A stretch of 64,000 nt of DNA, from positions 1,984,001-2,048,000 of the forward strand of contig NZ_CP018911.1 in the NCBI RefSeq assembly GCF_004000605.1, read 5' to 3'. The stretch is from Glycocaulis alkaliphilus. Its GTDB lineage: Bacteria; Pseudomonadota; Alphaproteobacteria; Caulobacterales; Maricaulaceae. The notes beneath the pieces were generated by a model, which was not told the origin of the DNA, ran no database searches, and saw only the letters and a program-made list of their open reading frames with translations. Below are positions 39,358 through 47,484 of this stretch, piece by piece. A program made the position numbers and the translations under genes. Every line of letters begins with the position of its first letter. The stretch's first letter is position 1.

Positions 39358-39819
39358 CTAGCTGTCGCCGCCGCCGCGCCCGCCCGACACGAAGCCGCCA
39401 ATCAGCTCGAACAGATCAACCGCGCCTTGGGTGAAGACGATCTCACCGCCTTCGGCGATCATGTCGTCATCGCCGCCCGCCTCGATCTCCACATAGGCCC
39501 CGCCCAACAGGCCGGAGGCCGTGATCTTGGCGGTGGAATCGGCCGGGATCAGCACATCGCGGCGCAGGCGAATCCTGACTTGCGCAAAATAGGTTTCGGT
39601 ATCGAGATCAATCGCCGTCACCGAGCCGACCGGCACGCCGGACACGCGCACTTCTGCACCCCGGGTCAGAGCGCCGATCTCGGAGAAGCGGGCTGTCAGC
39701 TCATAGCCGCCAGCGGAGGGGTCAGAGTCGAGGCGTCCTTGCGCGAACACGAGGAACACCACCGCGACAACCAGCACGATCACGCCAACCAGTGTTTCGA
39801 GAACCGCTCCGCCGCGCAT
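39358..39819 (-). CDS. mlaD: MlaD-family lipid transport substrate-binding protein
   Basis: A 153-aa protein with one N-terminal membrane segment (about 8-27) and an MCE/MlaD beta domain (about 38-118): YELTARFSEIGALTRGAEVR, VSGVPVGSVTAIDLD and ADSTAKITASGLLGGAYVEIE. MlaD forms a hexameric ring on the MlaFEB transporter that moves phospholipid between outer and inner membranes. The other mla genes are not in the window; in alphaproteobacteria this gene is often found apart from them, beside DUF2155. The NDUFA12 gene lies just upstream with a 7-bp gap. Confidence 0.92.
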   Translation of the reverse strand: MRGGAVLETLVGVIVLVVAVVFLVFAQGRLDSDPSAGGYELTARFSEIGALTRGAEVRVSGVPVGSVTAIDLDTETYFAQVRIRLRRDVLIPADSTAKITASGLLGGAYVEIEAGGDDDMIAEGGEIVFTQGAVDLFELIGGFVSGGRGGGDS

Positions 39820-39826
39820 GGTTTAC

Positions 39827-40234
39827 CTAGCCTTCCGGGTTCCAGCTCTCATAGTCCGCCGTCGAGCGCGCACGCGGGCGCGGATCGGCCAGCGACCCGG
39901 CCGGGCGGTAGGCATAGAGTGTGCCGGTCATGTTCGGCTTGTGGTCCAGCTCCCATTCGCGGCGCGGCAAAGGCGCATCAACGGGCGCCTCGGCAAAGGT
40001 GTGGTGCAGCCAGCCATGCCAGTCTGCCGGCACGCGCGAGGCATCGGCATAGCCGTTATAGATCACCCAGCGGCGCGGCACGCCATCCGCGCCCGAACCG
40101 CTCTTGCGTTCCTGGTAATAGCGATTGCCGTAATCATCCTCGCCGACGAGCTTGCCGCCACGGCTGATCGTCCACAGCGCGCCCAGCGTCGCGCCATTCC
40201 ACCAGGCAAACAGTCGTCCAATGAAGTCGAGCAT
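39827..40234 (-). CDS. NADH:ubiquinone oxidoreductase subunit NDUFA12
   Basis: A 135-aa homolog of the mitochondrial complex I accessory subunit B17.2/NDUFA12, present in alphaproteobacteria. LVGEDDYGNRYYQER at about residues 28-42, RRWVIYNGYADASRVPADWH and WLHHTFAEAP are the family core, and HKPNMTGTLYAYRPAG follows. It sits at the matrix-arm junction of complex I. It is the first gene of the NDUFA12-mlaD-DUF2155 run. Confidence 0.95.
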   Translation of the reverse strand: MLDFIGRLFAWWNGATLGALWTISRGGKLVGEDDYGNRYYQERKSGSGADGVPRRWVIYNGYADASRVPADWHGWLHHTFAEAPVDAPLPRREWELDHKPNMTGTLYAYRPAGSLADPRPRARSTADYESWNPEG

Positions 40235-40323
40235 GGCAGGTCCGCCCCTCGCGAAACATCAAATCAGGTGTGACGGTATATGCCTATCGCGCGCGCCCGC
40301 GTCCAGTGTGACGGGCTGCATCC

Positions 40324-40677
40324 TCAAGGCGTACGCAGGATTTTTTCCATCGCCTTGCCGCGCGCCAGCTCGTCCACCAGCTTGTCGAGATAGCGGATCT
40401 CGCGCATCAGCGGATGCTCCACCTCCTCCACGCGCACCCTGCACACGACGCCCTTCACCAGTTCACGCGCCGGATTCATCGAAGGGGCCTTGGCAAAGAA
40501 GGTCGCAAAATCGGTCTTGTCATCAAGCACCGCGCGCAAACCGGCTGCGTCATAACCCGTCAGCCAGAAGATTATCTGGTCGACCTCTTCCTTGCTGCGC
40601 CCCTTGCGCTCTGCCTTGGCAACGTAAGCGGGATACACGCTCGCAAAACTGGTGGTGAATATCCTATGCTGGGTCAT
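40324..40677 (-). CDS. DUF2200 protein
   Basis: A 117-aa cytoplasmic protein starting [19 protein letters not shown], the DUF2200 signature, followed by [22 protein letters not shown]. The C-terminal half has [29 protein letters not shown] in separate conserved pieces. The family is widespread and of unknown function, sometimes placed near YdhG/DUF1801-like proteins. ATG 40677 was chosen because homology starts there. It is divergent from the AT-rich membrane gene across 64 bp. Confidence 0.88.
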   Translation of the reverse strand: MTQHRIFTTSFASVYPAYVAKAERKGRSKEEVDQIIFWLTGYDAAGLRAVLDDKTDFATFFAKAPSMNPARELVKGVVCRVRVEEVEHPLMREIRYLDKLVDELARGKAMEKILRTP

Positions 40678-40741
40678 CGATGAATTCCCTGTCCGGCCTG
40701 CGATCAGGCTCCTACAATACAAGGTGGAACGGAGGCTGGAA

Positions 40742-41095
40742 ATGACGAGGAAGTTCTTCGAACCGCTGACACTCTGGTACATCGCGGTGTGCCTCGTGCA
40801 TGGTGGGGCTTTTCTGGCCTTCGACGCAGGGCTGGCGTGGTGGCCCGAAGCTATCACCGATCAAATTGTTTTCGCTTCGTTTTTGCTTTTTCTTTTTGGA
40901 ACTTTGTTTGTGACAAGCAGGCTCAATGATAGGCCGGCTACCAAGAACGGTCCATTTCCTGTTATGGATATGGAAGCAGAAAAACTGGTCAGCAAAGACT
41001 TTAAATTAATGCATTATTTTATCTTTGGATCACTTTGCGTTACTATTATATTTATTTTATTTGCTTTATTTATATTGCCGCTGCTTCTATATTGA
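40742..41095 (+). CDS. Small AT-rich orphan membrane protein (three TM)
   Basis: A 117-aa protein that I do not recognise. Hydrophobic segments lie at about residues 10-30 ([17 protein letters not shown]), 41-60 ([16 protein letters not shown]) and 92-116 ([21 protein letters not shown]). The start is supported by GGAGG at 6 bases. From about 40860 the DNA becomes strikingly AT-rich, with TTT, ATT and TTA codons that the neighbours avoid, so it was probably acquired. No terminator is evident after it. Confidence 0.72.
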   Translation: MTRKFFEPLTLWYIAVCLVHGGAFLAFDAGLAWWPEAITDQIVFASFLLFLFGTLFVTSRLNDRPATKNGPFPVMDMEAEKLVSKDFKLMHYFIFGSLCVTIIFILFALFILPLLLY

Positions 41096-41288
41096 TCTGC
41101 TTTGCCGGATATCGATTGGAAGAGCGACTCCTTCCTATACTGGAATCGTCATCTCCCCATCCTTCGACTCACCTCCCCCGGAGGCGGTATCATTGGCGAC
41201 AAGTGATTCGCATCTGCTGCCCGCGAGGCTTCGCGGCGGCGAGACGGCCCGCCGCCAGCAAGGCGGCAAGAAGGGAAGTGTCCACGCC

Positions 41289-43826
41289 ATGACGATCAAC
41301 CGCCGCCTGACTGACGAAGGTGCCGATCCGCTGGCGGGGCTGGAGTTTGCCGACCATCTGGCCGGTAATGCCGACCCGGATGCGCTCACCCCCCATGCGG
41401 TGAAGATCAGCGCGCCCGCAGACTGGCCGGAGAGCGCGGTGACGGCGCTGGGGCTTCTCACCGGGGCGGACGTTTCAGGGGGCATGCTGGACGGGCGCAA
41501 GGCGCTGGAAAGCACCGCCGCGTCGCTGGCCGCTCTGGCGGGCGTGAAACCTGACAGTATCGAGGCGGCAGAAATCCTCGCGAGCCTCGCCGCGCGCGAA
41601 GCCTGCCCTGCCCCGCATCTATGGCGCGGCGAGACGGAAGCCGACATGCCGCTGGAAACGCTGGCCAGCGGCCCGTTCGAGGCCGGCGCGCTCATCAGCA
41701 TGATAAACACCGCCGCGATGGCGGGGGCCGCGAGCGATGTCGGCGCGCGCATCGTGCGTGACCGGCTGGAGGCCGTGGCGCTCGCCTGCATCAACTGCGA
41801 TGGCAGCGAGGGCGAGTGCTTTGACCCGCGCCATAACCGCGCCCTTGCCCGCTCTGTGCGCGCCGCGCGGCGCGACGGTGTGCCGGACGCGATGATCGAG
41901 CGCGCGATTGCACGCGCCCGCCAGGGCATCGACACGATTGAGGATGGCGCGGGCTTCGTACCCGACATGCCGGTCAATCCGGTGATCGAGATTGGCGCAA
42001 ACCTCCTGACCGATACCGATCAGGGCGCGCGCGCTTTCCTGCGTGATCTCGCCGCGACGATCTGGACCCATGGCCAGCCCGCCTTGCGCTTTGACGATGC
42101 AGTTCTGCCCGAACCCGCCATCGTGCTGGACCTCTCTGCCTTTGCTGGCGATGACGCCGCGCTGGAACACGCTGCGGCGCGGTGGGGGCTGGTGGCGGAC
42201 AAGGCCGAAGGCAGCCTGTTGCTGGCAGGGCTTGGCGCGTTGCTCGCGCTGGAAGGGCTTGCCTATGACAGCGATGAGGGCCGCGCCCGCGCCGCTGAAC
42301 TGGCGAGCCTCGTTCGCGAGGCAAGTGCGGCTCCGGTCATCACCGGGCCTGCGCCGGCCGAGATCGCGGGCTATCTGGCGCTGGCCACCCACGGGATCGA
42401 CCCGGCAGGCATTGCCAGCAACTCGCCCGCTGCGCGCGGCTTTGCGCAAACCCTGCTGGCGGAGCTGGACGCAGACACGGCGAATGCCGCCCTCGCCCAC
42501 GCCTTTGGCGCAGGCACGCTGTCGGGCCTCAATCCCGGCTGGCTTGGCGCGCTGAAAGAGGCGGGGCTGGACGCCAATGCCCTTGCCCGCATCGAAACAA
42601 TGATCGCCGATGGCGCGCCGGTGCGCCACGCCTTCAACCGCTGGACGGTGGGCGACGAGATCGCCCAGCGCTGCGGGCTGAGCCCGGAGCGGCTGGAGCA
42701 GGCCGGCACGCGCCTGCTGGAGGCGTTCGGCGTCTCCGCGCTGGAGATCGAGGCGGCAGAGCGCTGGGTGCATGGCACCGGCGAGCTGCACACGTGTGAG
42801 GCCCTGCCAGAGGCGTTTAGAGCCGCGCTGGCGCCCGTGACGCCCGAAGCCCGCCTGACCATGGCCGCGGCGCTGGAGAGCGCTCTGGAGGCCCCTGCAG
42901 GCCTTGATCTGGTCCTGCCCGGCCACGCGACGATTGACGATGTGTCCGCGCTCATCCTGTCGGCGGCGCGTGAGGGCCTTAAAGCCGTCCGCATCCGGCG
43001 CGAGGGCGAGGCGCTCTACGATCTGCTGGCCACGATAGAGTTTGACAGCGCCGACCGGGGCGAGCGCCCGGTCTTCACCGGGGAGCGCATTGTCGAGCGC
43101 GTAGTGGAGCGGCCCGTGGAGCGCGCGGCCAGCCGCCGCAAGCTGCCCGACCGCCGCAAAGGCTATATCCAGAAATCCACCGTGGGTGGCCACAAGGTCT
43201 ATCTGCACACCGGCGAGTTTGAAGATGGCGAGCTCGGCGAGATTTTCATCGACATGCATAAAGAGGGCGCGGCCTTCCGCTCGCTGATGAACAATTTCGC
43301 CATCTCCATCTCCATCGGCCTGCAATACGGTGTGCCGCTGGAAGAATATGTCGATGCCTATGTGTTCACCCGGTTCGAGCCCGCCGGCCCGGTGGAAGGC
43401 AACGATTCCATCAAGCACGCGACCTCCATCCTGGACTATCTCTTCCGCGAGCTCGGCGTCTCCTATCTGGGCCGCGAGGATCTCGCCCAGACCGATGCGC
43501 GCAAATCCGATCCGGGCGGCATCGGCAATGGTGTGGCCAGCGAGAAAGTTATCACCGGCGAAGAGGCTTCACGCCTGATCTCGAAAGGCTTCTCGCGCGG
43601 GCAGCTGCCCGACAATGTGGTGATGCTCGGCAGCCAGCCGCGCAAGACGGCGCCTCCGCCTGCCAGCGGATCAGGGCGCAAGGGCGATGCCTCGCCCGCT
43701 ACACGGCCCGAACCGGTCTATTCGGGCGAGCCCTGCCCCAGATGCGGACATTTCACGCTGGTTGAAGCGGGTACCGAGCTGAACTGCGAAGCCTGCGACT
43801 GGTCCGGCGCCCTGCCGGAGGGGTGA
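41289..43826 (+). CDS. Class II ribonucleotide reductase-like protein lacking the catalytic core (TSCPD domain)
   Basis: An 845-aa homolog of the roughly 1200-aa alphaproteobacterial NrdJ. The start RRLTDEGADPLAGLEF, ACINCDGSEGECFDP (167-180) with NRALARSVRAARRDGVPDAM, the block YDSDEGRA, and FNRWTVGDE line up with NrdJ. From about residue 614 (RRKLPDRRKGYIQKSTVGGH, FIDMHKEGAAFRSLMNNFAI) the TSCPD region is nearly intact, and the C-terminal zinc ribbon (CPRC...CEAC) is kept. The radical-site motif NPCSE and the cobalamin-enzyme loops between these blocks are absent, replaced by Ala-rich sequence. It is probably a non-catalytic paralog that may bind RNR, nucleotide or DNA; that is inference. 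ATG 41289 fits the homology. Confidence 0.85.
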   Translation: MTINRRLTDEGADPLAGLEFADHLAGNADPDALTPHAVKISAPADWPESAVTALGLLTGADVSGGMLDGRKALESTAASLAALAGVKPDSIEAAEILASLAAREACPAPHLWRGETEADMPLETLASGPFEAGALISMINTAAMAGAASDVGARIVRDRLEAVALACINCDGSEGECFDPRHNRALARSVRAARRDGVPDAMIERAIARARQGIDTIEDGAGFVPDMPVNPVIEIGANLLTDTDQGARAFLRDLAATIWTHGQPALRFDDAVLPEPAIVLDLSAFAGDDAALEHAAARWGLVADKAEGSLLLAGLGALLALEGLAYDSDEGRARAAELASLVREASAAPVITGPAPAEIAGYLALATHGIDPAGIASNSPAARGFAQTLLAELDADTANAALAHAFGAGTLSGLNPGWLGALKEAGLDANALARIETMIADGAPVRHAFNRWTVGDEIAQRCGLSPERLEQAGTRLLEAFGVSALEIEAAERWVHGTGELHTCEALPEAFRAALAPVTPEARLTMAAALESALEAPAGLDLVLPGHATIDDVSALILSAAREGLKAVRIRREGEALYDLLATIEFDSADRGERPVFTGERIVERVVERPVERAASRRKLPDRRKGYIQKSTVGGHKVYLHTGEFEDGELGEIFIDMHKEGAAFRSLMNNFAISISIGLQYGVPLEEYVDAYVFTRFEPAGPVEGNDSIKHATSILDYLFRELGVSYLGREDLAQTDARKSDPGGIGNGVASEKVITGEEASRLISKGFSRGQLPDNVVMLGSQPRKTAPPPASGSGRKGDASPATRPEPVYSGEPCPRCGHFTLVEAGTELNCEACDWSGALPEG

Positions 43827-43848
43827 GGGGCGCTATGCGATGAGGTGT

Positions 43849-43964
43849 TGTCCTCCCCCGTTTACGGGGGAGGTGTCAGCGTAGCTGACGGAGGGGGGAA
43901 CTTGTTTGAGTTATCCCCCCCTCGCCGCTTCGCGGCACTCCCCCCGTAAACGGGGGGAGACACC
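43849..43964. repeat. 117-bp-type three-hairpin intergenic element, copy C
   Basis: Begins TTGTCCTCCCCCG and ends GGGGGGAGACACC. It contains GTCAGC...GCTGAC before GGAGGGGGG, and the middle stem GCCGC-TTC-GCGGC. It starts 22 bp after the RNR-like gene. Confidence 0.9.
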
Positions 43965-43990
43965 GGCGGGCAAGCCCCCTCCAGTTGTCA

Positions 43991-44011
43991 TGGCCCGGCT
44001 TGTCCGGGCCA
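43991..44011. repeat. Short hairpin repeat (GGCCCGG type)
   Basis: TGGCCCGG and CCGGGCCA form a perfect 8-bp stem around CTTGT. This type of intergenic hairpin is common in alphaproteobacterial genomes. The stretch 43827-44152 holds only repeats. Confidence 0.7.
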
Positions 44012-44039
44012 CCCATGCCTCAGGCTTTCGTTTCCCAAG

Positions 44040-44142
44040 CCCTCGTCCTTCGAGACGGCTTCTGGCGAAGCCCCTCAGGATGAGGGCTTGGGATGCTCTT
44101 CCCCTCATCCTTTCGGACGCGGTGGCGCTCGAAGGACGAGGG
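44040..44142. repeat. Long inverted repeat downstream of Lrp gene
   Basis: CCCTCGTCCTTCGAG (44040-44054) and CTCGAAGGACGAGGG (44128-44142) are perfect 15-bp arms. Between them lies a second related pair, with CCTCAGGATGAGG and CCCCTCATCC segments. It is a compact multi-hairpin repeat ending 10 bp from the Lrp-type gene stop. Confidence 0.75.
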
Positions 44143-44152
44143 AAAAGCAACC

Positions 44153-44608
44153 TCAAACCGGCAATTCCGTCGTGTTCTTGATCGCTTCCATGGCGAAACT
44201 CGCGCTGACATCCGACAATGGCGCGATGGCGATGAGTTTCTTATAGAAGGCGTCGTAATCGGCAATCTCCGGCAGGGCGATCTTGATGAGGTAGTCCACC
44301 TCGCCGCTCATCCGGTAGAACTCGATCACTTCGGGCAGGCGCGCGACGCCCCTGGAGAAGCGCTCCAGCCAGTCGGCATCATGGCGGCTGGTCTTCACGA
44401 AGATGAAAAGCGTGGCACGCAGGCCCAGCCCTTCCTGATCGATCAGAGCCACACGGCCCCGGATCAGGCCCGCCTCCTCCATACGCCTGATGCGCCGGTT
44501 GACCGGCGTGGCGCTGAGGCCCACCGCATCGGCCAGCTCCTGCACGGTCTGGTCCGCATTGGCCTGCAACAGGCGCAAAATCTTCCGGTCGTGGTCGTCA
44601 AGCTCCAT
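44153..44608 (-). CDS. Lrp/AsnC family transcriptional regulator
   Basis: A 151-aa feast/famine regulator. Residues 1-60 are the helix-turn-helix (LDDHDRKILRLLQANADQTV, then LSATPVNRRIRRMEEAGLI). Residues about 66-145 are the RAM ligand domain (VKTSRHDADWLERFSRGVA, YRMSGEVDYLIKIALPEIADY). It is likely an amino-acid-responsive regulator forming octamers. It is divergent from the class V PLP enzyme gene, which is its most likely target. Confidence 0.93.
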   Translation of the reverse strand: MELDDHDRKILRLLQANADQTVQELADAVGLSATPVNRRIRRMEEAGLIRGRVALIDQEGLGLRATLFIFVKTSRHDADWLERFSRGVARLPEVIEFYRMSGEVDYLIKIALPEIADYDAFYKKLIAIAPLSDVSASFAMEAIKNTTELPV

Positions 44609-44622
44609 GGGCGCAGCCTTTC

Positions 44623-44642
44623 ATGGTGATTTTCACTACCAT
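44623..44642. promoter_or_regulatory. Palindrome between Lrp gene and PLP enzyme gene
   Basis: ATGGT and ACCAT flank GTGA-TTT-TCAC, giving a nested inverted repeat in the 108-bp divergent gap, 14 bp from the Lrp start. Location and symmetry fit an operator for the adjacent Lrp-type regulator; the assignment is inference. Confidence 0.5.
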
Positions 44643-44716
44643 ACGCGAGAATGCGCGCTGAAATAGGTCAAAAACACTCTCAAAGCCGTGATTTCCTGAC
44701 AGCAAGAGGAGGAATC

Positions 44717-46408
44717 ATGGCTGCGACAGACATTTCAGGCACTCAGGCAGTGGACACGCTGCGCGAAGGGCTGACCGCCCGGCATGGCATGATCCGTACG
44801 CCGTTCGGGGAGCGCCCGCTTGTCTATGCAGACTATACCGCCTCCGGCCGCCCGCACCGCGCGGTGGAAGACCAGATCAATGCGCTCCATGCCCTCCTCG
44901 CCAATCCGCATACCGAAGACAGTGCCACGGGCCGGGCCTCCAATGCCTGGCTGAAAAACGCCGAAACGACCATTAAGCGCGCGGTGAACGCCTCTGCCGA
45001 TGATGCCCTGATCCCGTGCGGGGCCGGCGCCACCGCCGCCATCCACAAGCTGCAGGAAGTTCTGGGGATTGCCTGCCCGCCCGCGAGCCTTGCCCGGATG
45101 GGCGATGCCGTCAGCGCCGCTCTGGGGCCAGAGGCGAAGGCCGCCCTTGAAGCCCATCTGGCGGCCACGCGTCCGGTGGTCTTTGTCGGCCCCTACGAGC
45201 ACCACTCCAATGAGCTGAGCTGGCGCGAAAGCATGGCCGAAGTGGTGCGCGTGAAGCTTTGCCCCGATGGCGGGATAGACTTTGCAGCGCTGGAAACCCT
45301 GCTCAAAGCCCCGCAATGGCAGGGAAGGATGCGCATTGGCGCGTTCTCTGCGGCCTCCAACGTCACCGGCATCATCAGTGATGTGCGCCGTCTGGCGAAG
45401 CTCCTGCACGCGCATGACGCCATTCTGGCGCTCGATTGCGCGGCCAGCGCGCCCTACACGGCTATCGACATGCACCCCGCAGATGAGCCGGATGCCTATG
45501 TGGACGCCATCTCCTTCTCGCCGCACAAATTTGTCGGCGGGCCGGGATCATGCGGCGTGCTGGTGTTCAACACCGCGCTCTACCGGCGCGAGCTGCCGCC
45601 CACCTGCTGCGCGGGCGGCACGGTGCGTTATGTCTGGGATGGCGGGCATGACTTCCTGGACGATGTGGAAGCGCGCGAGAAGGCCGGCACGCCCGGCCTG
45701 CCCCAGCTGGTACGCGCCGCACTGGCGCTGGAGCTGCGCGATGCGCTGGGCCTGGAACGCCTGCACACCATCGAGCAGGACTGTCTGGAGCGCGCTTTCA
45801 CGGCGTGGCAGGACTGTCCCGGCGTCGAGATACTCGGCCCGCAAGACCCGTCCCGCCGCCTCGCCATCGTGTCGTTCAACTTGCGTGATCCGCGCGGCGG
45901 CTGGCTGCATCCGCGCTTCGTGACGACGCTACTGAGTGATCTCTTCGGCATTCAGGCACGCGCGGGCTGTGCCTGCGCCGGGCCGTACGCGCACGATCTT
46001 TTGGGGCTGGGCGAGGATGAGGCGCTGGCCTATCGGGACGCCGTCCTCTCCGGTCATGCGGGCCTGAGGCCGGGCTGGAGCCGGGTCAGCCTGCACTGGG
46101 CGATGGACGAGGCGGAGATCGGCTATCTCATTGACGCCATCGCTTTCCTGTCGGCTGAGGGCTGGAAATTCCTCGACCTTTACAGCTTCGACGTGACGAC
46201 CGGCGCGTGGAGCTGGCGCGGGGCGGCACGCATGGATGCACGCGACGCGATGTGTGGCGAACGCATTGATGACCGCGGCGCACTCTTTGCCGCCCTTCTG
46301 GACGAAGCCGCTACACGCGCCTGCGCCCTCTCCCCCTGCCCGGATGCCCGGCCCCGCCTGCCTGAAGCGGTGGAGCGCTTGCGCCAGTTTTCCCTGCCGG
46401 TGGGGTAG
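44717..46408 (+). CDS. Aminotransferase class V-fold PLP enzyme (cysteine desulfurase-like)
   Basis: A 563-aa fold-type I PLP enzyme. The PLP Lys is in SFSPHKFVGGPGSCG. Other blocks are YADYTASGRPHRAVEDQI near the start, GPYEHHSNELSWRE (about 157-170), ALDCAASAPYTAIDMHP with the cofactor Asp, and GCACAGPYAHDLLGLG, where a Cys sits at the position of the cysteine desulfurase mobile loop. The C-terminal 110 residues are an extension beyond NifS-type enzymes. The substrate is unknown. The start ATG 44717 has AGGAGG 8 bases upstream. Divergence from an Lrp regulator hints at amino-acid catabolism. Confidence 0.87.
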   Translation: MAATDISGTQAVDTLREGLTARHGMIRTPFGERPLVYADYTASGRPHRAVEDQINALHALLANPHTEDSATGRASNAWLKNAETTIKRAVNASADDALIPCGAGATAAIHKLQEVLGIACPPASLARMGDAVSAALGPEAKAALEAHLAATRPVVFVGPYEHHSNELSWRESMAEVVRVKLCPDGGIDFAALETLLKAPQWQGRMRIGAFSAASNVTGIISDVRRLAKLLHAHDAILALDCAASAPYTAIDMHPADEPDAYVDAISFSPHKFVGGPGSCGVLVFNTALYRRELPPTCCAGGTVRYVWDGGHDFLDDVEAREKAGTPGLPQLVRAALALELRDALGLERLHTIEQDCLERAFTAWQDCPGVEILGPQDPSRRLAIVSFNLRDPRGGWLHPRFVTTLLSDLFGIQARAGCACAGPYAHDLLGLGEDEALAYRDAVLSGHAGLRPGWSRVSLHWAMDEAEIGYLIDAIAFLSAEGWKFLDLYSFDVTTGAWSWRGAARMDARDAMCGERIDDRGALFAALLDEAATRACALSPCPDARPRLPEAVERLRQFSLPVG

Positions 46409-46409
46409 A

Positions 46410-46436
46410 TTCCGGGTCCCGGCTCGGGGGCCGGAA
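46410..46436. repeat. Short GC hairpin repeat
   Basis: TTCCGG and CCGGAA arms enclose GGTCCCGGCTCGG. The inner GGTCCCGGCTCG is shared with the elements inside glyS, so this may be a fragment of that family. Confidence 0.55.
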
Positions 46437-46471
46437 CCTAAGGTATTTGTCACTTAGCTCTCAACCGGGTT

Positions 46472-46488
46472 CCCGGGCTTGACCCGGG
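46472..46488. repeat. Short hairpin repeat (CCCGGG type)
   Basis: CCCGGG-CTTGA-CCCGGG hairpin within TTCCCGGGCTTGACCCGGGG, another common alphaproteobacterial intergenic repeat type. Confidence 0.6.
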
Positions 46489-46494
46489 GTCCAT

Positions 46495-46606
46495 TTTTCC
46501 TCCCCCGCCTGCGGGGGAGGTGTCAGCGCAGCTGACGGAGGGGGGAGCTTTTGTGAAATCCCCCCTCGGTCCTTCGGACCACTCCCCCCGTGAACGGGGG
46601 GAGAAA
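46495..46606. repeat. 117-bp-type three-hairpin intergenic element, copy D
   Basis: Begins TTCCTCCCCCG and ends GGGGGGAGAAAAGG. The first stem loop reads GCCTGC, GTCAGC/GCTGAC is present, and the middle stem is GGTCC-TTC-GGACC. It is the most divergent copy at its 3' edge and lies between the PLP enzyme gene and nadC. Confidence 0.85.
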
Positions 46607-46650
46607 AGGAGAACCGGGCCATGACAATGATGGGCCGCAGGAGAAAACCC

Positions 46651-47484
46651 CTACCCCTCATCCATGCCGAAATCGAAATTCGGGGCTGAGTGGGTGAGCG
46701 CGCCGACCGAGATCACGTCAACGCCGGTTTCAGCAATCGCGCGGATGGTGGAAAGGGTTACCCCGCCCGAGGCCTCAAGGACAGTCTTGCCTTTGGCGGC
46801 TTTCACGGCGGCCGTCATGTCATCCAGCGGGAAGTTATCGAGCAGCACGCTCTCCGCGCCCGCTGCCAGCGCTTCATCCAGCTGGTCCAGCCGGTCGATC
46901 TCGACGGCCACCCGTGTCATGTGCCCGGCATGGGCTTTGGCGCGGCGCACCGCCTCACCCACACTGCCCGCAACGGCCACGTGATTGTCCTTGATGAGGA
47001 TAGCATCATCGAGCCCGAAGCGATGGCTCGCCCCGCCGCCAGCGCGCACCGCGCTGAGCTCCAGCGCGCGTAATGTCGGCGTGGTCTTGCGGGTATGGGC
47101 GATTGTCACGCCCGTGCCCTTCACCGCCTCGACATACAGCCTCGTCAGGGTGGCGATGCCGCTAAGGCGGCCCAGGAAGTTCAGCGCCGTGCGCTCGGCC
47201 ACGAGAATGGCGCGGACAGAACCCTCCACCGCCAGCACCACATCGCCTGTGGCCAGCGCATCGCCATCATGAGCACGCCAGTAGGTTTTCAAGGTGGGGT
47301 CGCACTGGCGGAAGACTTCAGCCGCGACCGCCTGCCCCGCCAGCACGCCCTCGCCCCGCGCCGCGATAACGAAAGCCGCATGGGCGTGGGCGGGGATCAC
47401 CGCTTCGCTGGTCACATCGCCGCGCCCGCCCAGATCCTCGGCCAGCGCGCGCGCCACGATGTCATGCAAGTAGGCGCTGTTCAT
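46651..47484 (-). CDS. nadC: Nicotinate-nucleotide pyrophosphorylase (carboxylating)
   Basis: A 277-aa quinolinate phosphoribosyltransferase that makes nicotinate mononucleotide. Conserved parts are ERTALNFLGRLSGIAT, HTRKTTPTLRALE (substrate Arg and Lys), GGASHRFGLDDAILIKDNH, and ASGGVTLSTIRAIAETGVD. It is the last gene of nadABC; its ATG overlaps the nadB stop by 4 bases. Confidence 0.97.
   Translation of the reverse strand: MNSAYLHDIVARALAEDLGGRGDVTSEAVIPAHAHAAFVIAARGEGVLAGQAVAAEVFRQCDPTLKTYWRAHDGDALATGDVVLAVEGSVRAILVAERTALNFLGRLSGIATLTRLYVEAVKGTGVTIAHTRKTTPTLRALELSAVRAGGGASHRFGLDDAILIKDNHVAVAGSVGEAVRRAKAHAGHMTRVAVEIDRLDQLDEALAAGAESVLLDNFPLDDMTAAVKAAKGKTVLEASGGVTLSTIRAIAETGVDVISVGALTHSAPNFDFGMDEG

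Noticed and set aside
41619-43418. 599-aa minus-strand open frame
   Set aside because: Shadow of the RNR-like gene; no recognisable domain, while the plus frame has clear NrdJ homology.
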